From: Desulfovibrionaceae bacterium
Lineage (GTDB): Bacteria > Desulfobacterota > Desulfovibrionia > Desulfovibrionales > Desulfovibrionaceae
Direction of reading: 5' to 3'
Length of the DNA stretch: 64,000 nt
Assembly (NCBI GenBank): GCA_019421865.1
Contig: JAHZEL010000001.1
Location: 118,704-182,703, forward strand
Below the pieces are notes generated by a model, which worked only from the letters and a program-made list of their open reading frames with translations, was not told the origin of the DNA and searched no databases. Shown here in pieces: positions 8,232 through 16,816 of this stretch. Position 1 is the stretch's first letter. Each line of letters starts with the position of its first letter. Both the position numbers and the translations under genes were made by a program.

Positions 8232-10175
8232 ATGGACATACAGGCCAGACGTGAAGCCATCTATCGCGAATGGGAACATTTTCAGAACGGACAGGAGGTG
8301 GACGGTTCCGTCATAGCTCCGTACATTCTCCGGGCCTGGCAGCGCTGCCGCCTTCTGCATGTGGATCCCGACGAGCCCAGCAGGCGACGTCTTGAGGCCC
8401 GTGAACTGGAACGGGTTCTGCAGAAGAACGCCCTCATCATACACATTGCGCGGGGCATCATGGAGCGCCTCTACAGCCCCATCAGCTCGTCGGGCAGCAT
8501 CATTTCCATCGTGGATGCCGACGGCGTCATTCTTTCCTGCCTGCGCGACGAAAAGAAGAGCTATCCCATACCGAACATCGAACCGGGCAGCATTACGCTG
8601 GAAAGTTCCTCGGGCAGCAACGCCGTCAGCATCTGCCTTGTGGAAAAGCGCCCCGCGGAAACCTGGGCCGCCGAACACTACTGCCGTCAGCTGCACAACT
8701 GGTACTGTGTGGCCGCGCCCATCTGGAACACGAACCATGAGCTTGTGGCCGTGCTCAACGTCACGCTCCCCTGGGACATGTTCCACAACCACACGCGCGG
8801 CATGATCGAAAGCGCGGCCTATGCCATTTCCGAGCAGCTGCGTCTGCACTATCTTCTGGAGGATCAGCGCGTCATCTTCGAGATGATGGACGAGGGCCTC
8901 GTGGTTCTCGACAACGGCGGCGACATCCGCTTCATCAACAAGAAGGCGCAGCAGATGCTCTCGATTGTGAACTGGAACGGGGCGCAGCACATCAGCGACA
9001 TCATTCTTTCCCGCGACATTCTGCGCGCCATCCTTTCGGAAAAGGCCAGCTTCAGCGATCAGGAAGCGCTGCTTCAGCTCAAGACCGGCACTTTGAGCTG
9101 CATGCTTTCGGTTTCCTGCGCGGGCGAGAGCGGGAGCCGCGTGCTCACCATGCGCGAAGTCAAGCGCATGAAGGAGTCCGCCGCCCGCGTCACCGGCGCC
9201 AAAGCCGTGTTCACCTTCAATCACATCGTGGGAAGCGCGCCTTCGTTCCAGAACGTCATCGAGCAGGCCCGCAAGGCCGCCAAGAGCGATGCCACCACGC
9301 TCATTCTCGGCGAAAGCGGCACGGGCAAGGAACTGTTCGCCCAGTCCATGCACAACGCCAGCAGCCGTGCCACCGGCGCCTTCATTACGGTGAACTGCGG
9401 CGCGCTTCCCCGTGAGCTCGTGCAGAGCGAGCTGTTCGGCTACGACGAAGGAGCCTTCACCGGCGCGAGCCGCCTGGGCAAGCCAGGCAAGTTCGAACTG
9501 GCCGACAACGGCACTATTTTTCTCGATGAAATCGGCGAAATGCCCATGGACGCGCAGGTCTCGCTGCTGCGCCTGCTGCAGAACGGCGAGGTCACCCGCG
9601 TGGGCAGCAAGTACACCCGCCAGGTCAACGTGCGCGTGATCGCCGCCACCAACCGCAACCTGCAGGAATCCATACGGGAACGCTCCTTCCGCGAGGATCT
9701 GTATTACCGGCTCAACGTGTTTTCCCTCACCATTCCGCCGCTGCGGGAGAGAATGTCGGACATACGGCCGCTGATCCAGCATTTTCTGGCCCACTTCATG
9801 ATGACGCAGAACAATCCTGAACTGCGCATGACCGAAGAGGTGATGCGGATTCTGGAGCACTATTCCTGGCCCGGCAACGTGCGCGAACTGGAAAACACCG
9901 TGGAGCGTATGGTGTTTCTGGCCCCTGATTCCGGGCTCATCGACGTGGAATCCGTGCCTGCCAACATTCTGCACGTGGTGCGGGGAGCGCATCCTGCGGA
10001 ACGGAGGTTCGACGAACCGGGCGTGCTTCGCGTGCAGGAGCGGGAAAGCATTATCCGGGTGCTGCAGGAGTGCGGAGGCAACATCCGCGCCACGGCGCAG
10101 AAGCTCGGCATTTCGCGCAGCGGCCTGTACGTGAAAATGAAGAAGTTCGGCATTTCGCCGGATCAGTGCCGGTAG
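8232..10175 (+). CDS. sigma-54-dependent transcriptional activator, GAF-PAS-AAA+-Fis (647 aa)
   Basis: Enhancer-binding protein that activates sigma-54 RNA polymerase. The N-terminal ~200 residues resemble the AcoR/DhaR-type GAF sensor region (ESSSGSNAVSICLVEKRP). A PAS domain follows (MMDEGLVVLDNGGDIRFINKKA, about residues 215-320). The AAA+ domain has Walker A GESGTGKE, the sigma-54 contact loop GAFTGA, and Walker B GTIFLDEIGEM. A Fis-type helix-turn-helix ends the protein (GGNIRATAQKLGISRSGLYVKM). AAGGAG lies five bases before the ATG at 8232. The nearby promoters and TGGACATG repeats mark it as regulator of the surrounding units. The signal sensed is unknown. Confidence 0.93.
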   Translation: MDIQARREAIYREWEHFQNGQEVDGSVIAPYILRAWQRCRLLHVDPDEPSRRRLEARELERVLQKNALIIHIARGIMERLYSPISSSGSIISIVDADGVILSCLRDEKKSYPIPNIEPGSITLESSSGSNAVSICLVEKRPAETWAAEHYCRQLHNWYCVAAPIWNTNHELVAVLNVTLPWDMFHNHTRGMIESAAYAISEQLRLHYLLEDQRVIFEMMDEGLVVLDNGGDIRFINKKAQQMLSIVNWNGAQHISDIILSRDILRAILSEKASFSDQEALLQLKTGTLSCMLSVSCAGESGSRVLTMREVKRMKESAARVTGAKAVFTFNHIVGSAPSFQNVIEQARKAAKSDATTLILGESGTGKELFAQSMHNASSRATGAFITVNCGALPRELVQSELFGYDEGAFTGASRLGKPGKFELADNGTIFLDEIGEMPMDAQVSLLRLLQNGEVTRVGSKYTRQVNVRVIAATNRNLQESIRERSFREDLYYRLNVFSLTIPPLRERMSDIRPLIQHFLAHFMMTQNNPELRMTEEVMRILEHYSWPGNVRELENTVERMVFLAPDSGLIDVESVPANILHVVRGAHPAERRFDEPGVLRVQERESIIRVLQECGGNIRATAQKLGISRSGLYVKMKKFGISPDQCR

Positions 10176-10282
10176 CGTTGCCGTTCCGGGCATGACCGGA
10201 AGCGGGCGCTTGCGTCCGGGCGTGCGCGTTCGCAATGCAAGCGCCGAAGAACGACATGGCCGTTCATGCGGCATGAGCAGAT

Positions 10283-10320
10283 AAAAAAGAGGCGGTTCCG
10301 CAAGGAGCCGCCTCTTTTTT
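10283..10320. terminator. bidirectional intrinsic terminator
   Basis: Stem AAAAAAGAGGCGG / CCGCCTCTTTTTT with an inner TTCC-GCAA-GGAG extension. It has U-runs on both strands and separates the convergent activator and third binding-protein genes. Confidence 0.9.
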
Positions 10321-10335
10321 CAGATGGTGTGCCGA

Positions 10336-11325
10336 CTACTGGATGTAGCCCATTTCCTTATAGTACTTGGCAGCGCCGGGATGCAGCGGCACGGCGAGGC
10401 CGGTGCCGGCTTCCTTGGCGGTGAAGCTCTTCCAGAAGGGGCTGGCGATGACGATGTCGTCGCGGCTTTCGCAGATGGCCTTCACGAGCTTGTACACGGT
10501 GTCTTCGGGCACGCTCTTGTTGACCATGAGTTCGGTGCTGGCGGACACGGTGACGATGTCGCGGCCGAACTTGCCGTCGTAGTAGGTGGCGGGAATGACG
10601 CCGCGGTCGAGACCGTACTTTTCATGCACGGCTTCGATGACCTTGTCGCTCACGGGCAGGATGTCGAGGTCCACGCTGTTCATCATGTCGCGGATCATGA
10701 AGGCTTCGCCGGGTCCGATCCAGAGAGCGATGTCGAGCTGGCCGTCCTTCATCATGGCAGCGGCGTCGTTGGTGGAAGGCGTGTAGATCTTGCCGCCCCA
10801 TTCGGTGATGTTCTTCTGGCTGATGCCGTATTCTTCAAGAATCCAGCGGCCGAAGAGGTAGGAGTTACCGGCGGTGTGGCTCATGGAGATGCGGATGGGC
10901 ATCTTCTTTTCGGCGATCTGCTCGAGAGAGGTGATGCCGGAGGCCTTGTTCACGATGAAGTGCATGAGGGTGGAGTCATGCAGGTTGAGCATGCCGGCCA
11001 CGTTGTCGGTGGGCTTCTTGTAGGGTTCGATGCCCTTGGCGGCAGCCACGATCACGGAGTGGGCGGCAATGCCGAAGTCGCTGGCGCCGCGGTCGACGTG
11101 CAGCACGTTGGCCAGGCCGCCGCCGGGGAAGATGGACACGTCGATGTCGGGATAGTGGGTGGACACGGCCTTACCCATGGCGCCGACGCCCACGTACCAG
11201 GCGCCGCCTGCGGGAGAGGCTGCGGCCTTGAGTTCGGTGAACTCCTTGGCGAGGGCGGGAGCGGTGCACACGGCCACGACGGCCACAGCGGCGGTCAGGG
11301 TCTTGAGAACGGTGGTGAAGTTCAT
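10336..11325 (-). CDS. TAXI-family TRAP transporter solute-binding protein (copy 3, 329 aa)
   Basis: Periplasmic binding protein of the second TRAP system, last in the order permease, amidohydrolase, binding protein. It has a signal peptide (MNFTTVLKTLTAAVAVVAVCTAPALA-K). The TAXI landmarks are ASPAGGAWYVGVGAMGK, SMSHTAGNSYLFGRWILEEY and HPGAAKYYKEMGY. It is the same length as the 1.9-3.9 kb pair but much diverged, so the two TRAP systems probably bind related rather than identical ligands. It starts one base after the amidohydrolase stop, which implies translational coupling. Confidence 0.93.
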   Translation of the reverse strand: MNFTTVLKTLTAAVAVVAVCTAPALAKEFTELKAAASPAGGAWYVGVGAMGKAVSTHYPDIDVSIFPGGGLANVLHVDRGASDFGIAAHSVIVAAAKGIEPYKKPTDNVAGMLNLHDSTLMHFIVNKASGITSLEQIAEKKMPIRISMSHTAGNSYLFGRWILEEYGISQKNITEWGGKIYTPSTNDAAAMMKDGQLDIALWIGPGEAFMIRDMMNSVDLDILPVSDKVIEAVHEKYGLDRGVIPATYYDGKFGRDIVTVSASTELMVNKSVPEDTVYKLVKAICESRDDIVIASPFWKSFTAKEAGTGLAVPLHPGAAKYYKEMGYIQ

Positions 11326-11326
11326 G

Positions 11327-12178
11327 TTATGCCTCCTCGGGAAGATCGAGCTTCAGGACCTTTGCAGCGTTTTTCCACAGCAGCTTGGGCAGCACTTCGG
11401 GCTTGAAGAGGCCCTTGAAGTGCTTCACGCAGTCAACGATGGGCATGAGAGGATAGGCGGAACCGTAGAGGAAACGGTCCTGCATGAAGTTGTTGGCCGC
11501 CATCACGTAGTCCATGCAACCGGAGCAGTTGAACAGATACATGTCGGGGCAGAGGTAGATGTTCTTCTGGAAGAAGCACACGCCGAGGATCTGCTGCACC
11601 CAGGGCCAGCCGCCGTGGGAGATGATGAAGTTGGTCTTCGGGAAGTCCGCGGCGATGCGGTTGATGATCTTGGGATCGCTGTAGGTGATGTCGGGGCCGG
11701 CGCGACCGCCGAGCATGAGGATCACCGGGATCTGATGCTGTTCGCACAGCTCATAGATGGGGTAGATGCGGGGATCGTCGGCGTACATGGGCTTGGCCAG
11801 CGCGCCGGGTTCCATGCACACGCCCTTGAGCGGGCCGTTCAGCACGGTGCGGTGGATTTCTTCCAGGGCTTCGGTCTTGTTGGAAGCGTTCAGACCGGCG
11901 ATACCCACGAAGCGGCCGGGGAAGTCGTCGAGCAGCTTGATGATGTCGTCGTTGGAGATGGTGCCCTTGAAGTGACCGTTGCGACCGGGAATGACGCCCA
12001 TGGTGACGCCGGCTTCGTCCATTTCCTGAAGCATGAGTTCAGGGGACTTCTGGGCCACGGAGGGGGCCTGCTTCAGAGAGAAGCATTCGGTCAGCTTGGC
12101 GGTGCGTTCCACGTTGTCGTACACGCCGATGTTGAGGAAGCCTCGCGCCGGCGGGCGCATGCGGAAGTCGATGATCAT
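11327..12178 (-). CDS. amidohydrolase_2-family protein with substituted metal ligands (283 aa, paralogue)
   Basis: Paralogue of the gene at 743-1594 with the same length and the same start (MIIDFRMRPPARGFLNIGVY). It again has RxR where the family has HxH, keeps the central histidine (ISHGGWPW), and has YGSAYP in place of the usual G(S/T)DYP. The shared changes show that these substitutions are a stable property of a subfamily rather than decay. It is embedded between a TRAP permease and its binding protein, so it probably acts on, or carries, the imported compound. A lyase or decarboxylase activity is as possible as hydrolysis. Confidence 0.82.
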   Translation of the reverse strand: MIIDFRMRPPARGFLNIGVYDNVERTAKLTECFSLKQAPSVAQKSPELMLQEMDEAGVTMGVIPGRNGHFKGTISNDDIIKLLDDFPGRFVGIAGLNASNKTEALEEIHRTVLNGPLKGVCMEPGALAKPMYADDPRIYPIYELCEQHQIPVILMLGGRAGPDITYSDPKIINRIAADFPKTNFIISHGGWPWVQQILGVCFFQKNIYLCPDMYLFNCSGCMDYVMAANNFMQDRFLYGSAYPLMPIVDCVKHFKGLFKPEVLPKLLWKNAAKVLKLDLPEEA

Positions 12179-12202
12179 GGGAAAATACTCCTTGGAAGAA
12201 GG

Positions 12203-14101
12203 TTATGCCTGCTGGGGCCGCGCACCGGAGGAGCGGCGGCGGATCAGCTGAAGAACGATGGTGAGGGCGAGGCAGCCGAAGCCGAGGAAGTCGGTGTAGA
12301 GGCCGGGGTAGATGCAGGAAACGCCGCTGGTCAGGAGCAGGATGCGCTCGAGGATGGTGGCGTTGGCGAGCAGATAGCCCTGCATGCCGCCCGCGATGGC
12401 GATGGAACCGATGATGGCCGAGGTGGCGGCCCAGAGGATTTCGCCGGTGGAACCGATGCTCAGAAGGGCGGGTTCAAACACGAACATGTAGGGCACGATG
12501 AAGGCCACGATGCCGAGCTTCATGGCTATGAAGCCTGTCTCCATGGCTCTGCTGCCTGCGATGGCCGCACCTGCGAAGGCGGCTACGCACACGGGAGGCG
12601 TGATGAAGGACAGAATGGCGTAGTAGAACACGAACATGTGGGAAACCAGCACGGGAGCGCCGGCCTTGATGAGGGCGGGAGCGCCGAGGGTGGCCACCAC
12701 GATGTAGGCCGGGGTGGTGGGCACGCCCATGCCGAGCACGAAGCTGGTGAGCATGAGCAGCACCATGAGCAGGATCATGCTGTCGCCGGCGATGATGGTG
12801 ATGAGGTTGATGAACTTGTAGCCGATGCCGGTGAGGGACAGGGTGCCCACGATGACGCCGGAAGCGGCGCAGCAGGCGGAGACCATGAGGGCGCCGCGGG
12901 AGGAGGCGATGAGCGCGTCAAGGAAGCTGCGGAAGGTGAAGCGGGTTTCCTTGCGGAACATGCCGAGGATGATGATGCTGAGCGTGGCCACGTTGGCGCA
13001 GAACACCACGTTGCGGCCGCAGGCGAGCAGGGCGATGAGCACGCCGATGGGCAGCAGGTAGTACAGACGGCGCAGAATGCTCTTGCCGGTAGGCACCATT
13101 TCGGGATCAAGCTTGCCGAGGTTGTACTTCACGGCTTCGAAATGGATCATGAAGAGCAGGGAGAGGTAGTAGAGAATGGCGGGGATGAGCGCAGCCTTGG
13201 CCACGGCCAGGTAGCCCGCGCCGGAAAGGTCGGCCATGAGGAAGGCCGCGGTGCCCATGACCGGAGGCATGAGCTGGCCGCCGGTGGAGGCCACTGCTTC
13301 CACAGCGCCCGCGAAGGGAGCGCGATAGCCCACCTTCTTCATGAGCGGAATGGTGAAGATGCCGGTGCCGTACACGTTGGCGGAAGCGGAACCGGAAATG
13401 GTGCCGAACAGGGCCGAGGCGAAGATGGCCACCTTGGCGGGGCCGCCCTGGGAGTTGCGGGTGAGGTAGCAGGCCAGATCCATGAAGATGGAGCTCATGC
13501 CGGACTTTTCAAGGAAGGTGCCGAACATGATGAAGCCGAACAGCGTGGAGGTGGCGGTACCGATCGGAATGCCGTACACGCCTTCGTTGAGCAGGAAGAG
13601 ATGCTCGACGATGGTGCCGAAGTCGAAGCCCGTATGCTTGACGGCGCGGGGGAGCATGTCACCGAAGAAGGTGTAGAGCACGAGGGCGCCGGACACGATG
13701 ACCAGAGCCCAACCCGTGGTACGGCGGGTGATTTCAAACACCAGAAGAACGGTGACGCAGCCGAAGAACTTGGCGGACGTGGACACCTCGTCGATATAAC
13801 GCATGCGCGTGGTGATTTCGTCGAGGTGCATGCCGTACCAGACGGCTACCGAGAGAGCCAGAAGGGCCAGACAGAGGTCGAGAAGAACGCACCATGTGGG
13901 CTCCTTCTCATCCTTCTCGAATTTTCGGAACGGAATGTACAGGAAGATCAGAGCCGTGATGCACGCCACGAACACGACGCGCATCATGGAACCGTCCAGC
14001 ACTCCGAAGCCAGAGGTGAACCAGATCTGGAAAAGAGCCAGAGCCAGTGCCAGAGCCTTGGCGAAGGGCTTGATGCCCTCTCTTGTCAATGCAAAAGCCA
14101 T
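12203..14101 (-). CDS. fused TRAP transporter permease, DctQ-DctM type (632 aa)
   Basis: Second fused TAXI-TRAP permease, first gene of the operon with the amidohydrolase and binding protein. It shares the blocks ASALFGTISGSASANVYGTG, STGGQLMPPVMGTAAFLMA and GMGVPTTPAYI with the permease at 3.9-5.8 kb, and the C terminus again ends in LIRRRSSG plus a few residues. The start at 14101 (MAFALTREGIKPF) has GGAG six bases upstream and aligns with the other permease. The in-frame ATG at 14113 lacks such a site. An exact sigma-54 promoter lies 47 bases upstream. Confidence 0.93.
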   Translation of the reverse strand: MAFALTREGIKPFAKALALALALFQIWFTSGFGVLDGSMMRVVFVACITALIFLYIPFRKFEKDEKEPTWCVLLDLCLALLALSVAVWYGMHLDEITTRMRYIDEVSTSAKFFGCVTVLLVFEITRRTTGWALVIVSGALVLYTFFGDMLPRAVKHTGFDFGTIVEHLFLLNEGVYGIPIGTATSTLFGFIMFGTFLEKSGMSSIFMDLACYLTRNSQGGPAKVAIFASALFGTISGSASANVYGTGIFTIPLMKKVGYRAPFAGAVEAVASTGGQLMPPVMGTAAFLMADLSGAGYLAVAKAALIPAILYYLSLLFMIHFEAVKYNLGKLDPEMVPTGKSILRRLYYLLPIGVLIALLACGRNVVFCANVATLSIIILGMFRKETRFTFRSFLDALIASSRGALMVSACCAASGVIVGTLSLTGIGYKFINLITIIAGDSMILLMVLLMLTSFVLGMGVPTTPAYIVVATLGAPALIKAGAPVLVSHMFVFYYAILSFITPPVCVAAFAGAAIAGSRAMETGFIAMKLGIVAFIVPYMFVFEPALLSIGSTGEILWAATSAIIGSIAIAGGMQGYLLANATILERILLLTSGVSCIYPGLYTDFLGFGCLALTIVLQLIRRRSSGARPQQA

Positions 14102-14147
14102 GAACCACTCCATAGGAAAAATTGTACCAATGTACCGCGGCGGCTTA

Positions 14148-14163
14148 TGCAATAATTGTGCCA
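14148..14163 (-). promoter_or_regulatory. sigma-54 promoter of TRAP operon 2
   Basis: Minus-strand TGGCAC-N5-TTGCA, an exact -24/-12 consensus, 47 bases before the permease start. The inverted repeat at 14238-14264 lies 75 bp further upstream. Confidence 0.85.
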
Positions 14164-14237
14164 GAAATTACTATCGGGAAAAAATAAGGGATACCGCAAT
14201 AATAAGCGGCTGAAGAGAAGAGGGTGTGACCTTTTTT

Positions 14238-14264
14238 TGGACATGTACAGAATGGACATGTCCA
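14238..14264. promoter_or_regulatory. enhancer-type inverted repeat D
   Basis: Perfect 9-bp inverted repeat TGGACATGT / ACATGTCCA with a 9-bp spacer, between the permease promoter and the end of the acyltransferase gene. It is the fourth member of the repeat family. Confidence 0.75.
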
Positions 14265-14276
14265 TGCTGAGTCCGG

Positions 14277-15179
14277 TCAGTTCTGCGGGCGGGAGGCGTG
14301 TTCCTTGGTTTTCCAGCGGTCGTGCATCCAGAACCATTGTTCCGGTTTTTCACGAATGAAGCGTTCCATGGCCTGCGTGTAGAAGGCGGCGGCGGCTCTG
14401 ATCTGTTCCTCTCGGCTGCCTTCGAGCGTGGCGGTGTCGAGCGGTTCCTGAAGCTGGAACACGTATTCTCCTCCTTCGCGCACGAGCACCACGGGCCAGA
14501 TGAGCGCCTTGGCCCGCACGGCCAGAAGCGCGGGGCCCATGTTCACGGCGGCCACTTCGTTCAGGAAGGGCAGAAACTCCGCTTCGGAGGTGGAGGTGTT
14601 GTGATCCACGAGAAAGGCCACGATGCCCTTCTTGTGCAGGGCGCGGATCACGCTCATGGCCGCGTTGCGGTGGCCCACCATGTCCGCGCCGGTGGCTTCG
14701 CGGCAGGAGGCGATGAAGGCCTGCACGGCCTCGTCGTGATAGCGGCGCACGACCACCATGCGGGGGCGCGGCGGCGCATAGAGCTGACCGAGCATGGAGG
14801 CGAGCAGTTCCCAGGAGCCGAAATGGGCCGTGGCGGCCACGATGGGGCGGTCGCACTCGCGCAGCTTCTGCATGAGTTCGGGCGAGGCGATGCGCAGCTT
14901 CGGCGAATTCATGCCGAAGGAGCTGGTGAGCAGAATTTCCAGAAAGGCCCGGCCGGTGTGGCAGAAGCTCTCATGGGCGATGCGTTCGGCCTCGGCTCGG
15001 CTTTTGTCGAGGTGGCGCATGATGTTGTTCACGGCAAGGTTGCGCCGCTGCGGCACGAAATACCAGATGAGGTGGCCGATGAATCGTCCGGCCAGAGCCA
15101 CGCCCGGAAAGCCGAGCAGGCGGAGCACGGCGCCCGTGCCGCGGAGAAGACGGAAGCGGAGAAGCGTTTTTCCGGTCAT
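14277..15179 (-). CDS. lysophospholipid/lipid A acyltransferase, LpxL (HtrB) family (300 aa)
   Basis: Inner-membrane acyltransferase of the LpxL/LpxM family that adds a secondary acyl chain to lipid A precursors. The family HX4E catalytic motif is seen as HFGSWE (H119, E124). Other landmarks are LVDHN near residue 190 and a membrane-associated N terminus. The length is normal. Its start overlaps the stop of the upstream DUF374 gene by 4 bases (ATGA), so both lipid genes are translationally coupled. Which acyl position is served cannot be told from sequence. Confidence 0.88.
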   Translation of the reverse strand: MTGKTLLRFRLLRGTGAVLRLLGFPGVALAGRFIGHLIWYFVPQRRNLAVNNIMRHLDKSRAEAERIAHESFCHTGRAFLEILLTSSFGMNSPKLRIASPELMQKLRECDRPIVAATAHFGSWELLASMLGQLYAPPRPRMVVVRRYHDEAVQAFIASCREATGADMVGHRNAAMSVIRALHKKGIVAFLVDHNTSTSEAEFLPFLNEVAAVNMGPALLAVRAKALIWPVVLVREGGEYVFQLQEPLDTATLEGSREEQIRAAAAFYTQAMERFIREKPEQWFWMHDRWKTKEHASRPQN

Positions 15180-15835
15180 GCGGTTACTCCCGGAATGAGG
15201 CCCACGGCAAGCTCGTGCAGTTCCCGCTCCAGACGTTCCCTGGCGCGGGCGATGGTGCCTTCCTCAATGTCGGGCACTTCCTTCTTTCCTTCGTCCCAGG
15301 CGTGACCGAAGCGGATGTCCACGCCGGAGAAGGGCAGGGGCACCTGAAACTTGTCCCACGTGGGGCAGCGCAGGGCGAGACGGGGATGAATGCGCACCGG
15401 CATGATGCGGGCATTGGTGCGGTTGGCCAGAAAGAAGGGGCCTTCCTTGCTTTTGTGCCGGGGGCCGGCCGGGCCGTCCACCGTGATGCAGGCGTGCACC
15501 TGTTCGTTCTGCATCATGCGGGCCAGGCCGAGCAGGGCGCGCACGCCGCCGCGGGTGCTGGAGCCGCGCACGGCTCCCACGTTTTTGGAAGCCAGAATTC
15601 TGGCCAGCATGTCGCCGTCCCTGCTGGGGCTGACGATGGAGACCACGCGCAGCTGACGCGCCACGGGAATGAGGGAGAAAAGCTCGTCATGCCAGAGGCA
15701 GAAGATGAGGCGTTCTCCCCGGGCGTGAACGGCATCCACTTCCGCGCGGTTTTCTTCTTTGATGCGGAGCGTGGCGCAGATGGCGGTATAAAGATGCGTG
15801 AACAGGGCGGACGTGAGTGCTGGGGGCAGATGCAT
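15176..15835 (-). CDS. DUF374 lysophospholipid acyltransferase family protein (219 aa)
   Basis: Acyltransferase-like protein of the DUF374 family, often beside lipid A genes. Landmarks are FCLWHDE near residue 50, SRDGDMLARIL, AVRGSSTRGGVRAL and ITVDGPAGPRHKSKEG. The ATG at 15835 (MHLPPAL) was preferred over an in-frame ATG 69 bases upstream, because the extra residues do not look conserved; neither start has a strong ribosome site, so the start is uncertain. The gene overlaps the LpxL-type gene by four bases and is divergent from the pseudouridine synthase. Confidence 0.82.
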   Translation of the reverse strand: MHLPPALTSALFTHLYTAICATLRIKEENRAEVDAVHARGERLIFCLWHDELFSLIPVARQLRVVSIVSPSRDGDMLARILASKNVGAVRGSSTRGGVRALLGLARMMQNEQVHACITVDGPAGPRHKSKEGPFFLANRTNARIMPVRIHPRLALRCPTWDKFQVPLPFSGVDIRFGHAWDEGKKEVPDIEEGTIARARERLERELHELAVGLIPGVTA

Positions 15836-16010
15836 GTGTAACGGTTCCCGCGTTGTCTGCGGCGCAGTGTTTAAGGATGGGAAAAACGGCTTTCGCCTCA
15901 GCAATGGTCTTGACGGAAGATATGATAGCCCACATTATCCCGATGTGCCAGTGGCGAAAGACGACTTTTTTCCGGGGCGTACGGACGCTCCGCATCAGGA
16001 GAGCAGACAC

Positions 16011-16799
16011 GTGGCGGAAGGAATACGATTGAACAAGGCCCTGGCCGATGCCGGGGTATGCTCACGCCGCAGAGCCGACGAACTCATTTTTGAAGGCCGG
16101 GTGCGCATCAACGGCAAGGTGGCGGAAAGCCCGGGCGAGCGCGTCATGCCCGGCGACGCCGTATCGCTGGACGGGCGTCCCGTCAAAATGAAGACGGAAA
16201 GCGTGCGTCCGTGCTGGCTCATGCTGCACAAGCCCGTGCGCATCGTGTCCACGGCCAGCGATCCCGAAGGTCGGCAGACCGTGCTTGATCTGGTGCCGGA
16301 GCCGTGGTGCCGCAGGCGTCTTTTTCCTGTGGGCAGGCTCGACTTCTTTTCCGAGGGCCTGCTGCTTCTCACCGACGACGGCGAGCTGGCGCACCGCCTT
16401 ACGCATCCGCGCTGGCATCTTTCCAAGGTGTATCATGTGCTTGTCCGGCCGGAGCGGGGAGAAGGGGCCGTGCAGGCCGCGCTGGCGCTCATGCGGCGCG
16501 GCATGACGCTGGCCGAAGGCGACAGGCTCGCCCCCGTGGAGGTGCGCGTGCTGCCTTCTTCCTCCGATCGCGGCATTCTTCTGGAAATGGTGCTGCATCA
16601 GGGGCTGAACCGGCAGATCCGCCGCATGTGCCGTGATGTGGATTTCACCGTTCTGCGGCTGAAGCGGGTGAAGGAAGGCCCGCTGGAGCTGGGAGGACTG
16701 CTTCCCGGCCGGGTGCGTCCGCTTTCGCAGGCCGAAGTGTCGGCGCTGCGCCGGGCCGTGGGACTGGATGCGGGCGTCATGCCCGGAAATGCAAAATAA
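16011..16799 (+). CDS. 16S/23S rRNA pseudouridine synthase, RsuA/RluB family (262 aa)
   Basis: Converts a uridine in ribosomal RNA to pseudouridine. An S4 RNA-binding domain lies at residues 1-60 (RLNKALADAGVCSRRRADELI). The catalytic domain has the family motif GRLDFFSEGLLLLTDDGEL with its catalytic Asp, and GLNRQIRRMC near residue 200. A GTG start at 16011 is chosen because AGGAG lies seven to nine bases upstream and the S4 domain begins immediately; the longer frame runs back over the divergent gene. RluB is the likelier class by length, but RsuA cannot be excluded. The aminopeptidase gene follows 17 bp later. Confidence 0.88.
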   Translation: MAEGIRLNKALADAGVCSRRRADELIFEGRVRINGKVAESPGERVMPGDAVSLDGRPVKMKTESVRPCWLMLHKPVRIVSTASDPEGRQTVLDLVPEPWCRRRLFPVGRLDFFSEGLLLLTDDGELAHRLTHPRWHLSKVYHVLVRPERGEGAVQAALALMRRGMTLAEGDRLAPVEVRVLPSSSDRGILLEMVLHQGLNRQIRRMCRDVDFTVLRLKRVKEGPLELGGLLPGRVRPLSQAEVSALRRAVGLDAGVMPGNAK

Positions 16800-16816
16800 A
16801 AAGAACGAGGTACGTT

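Noticed and set aside
8202..10274. A 690-codon minus-strand frame opposite the sigma-54 activator
   Set aside because: Antisense shadow; the plus-strand product has all domains of the activator family and a good ribosome site.
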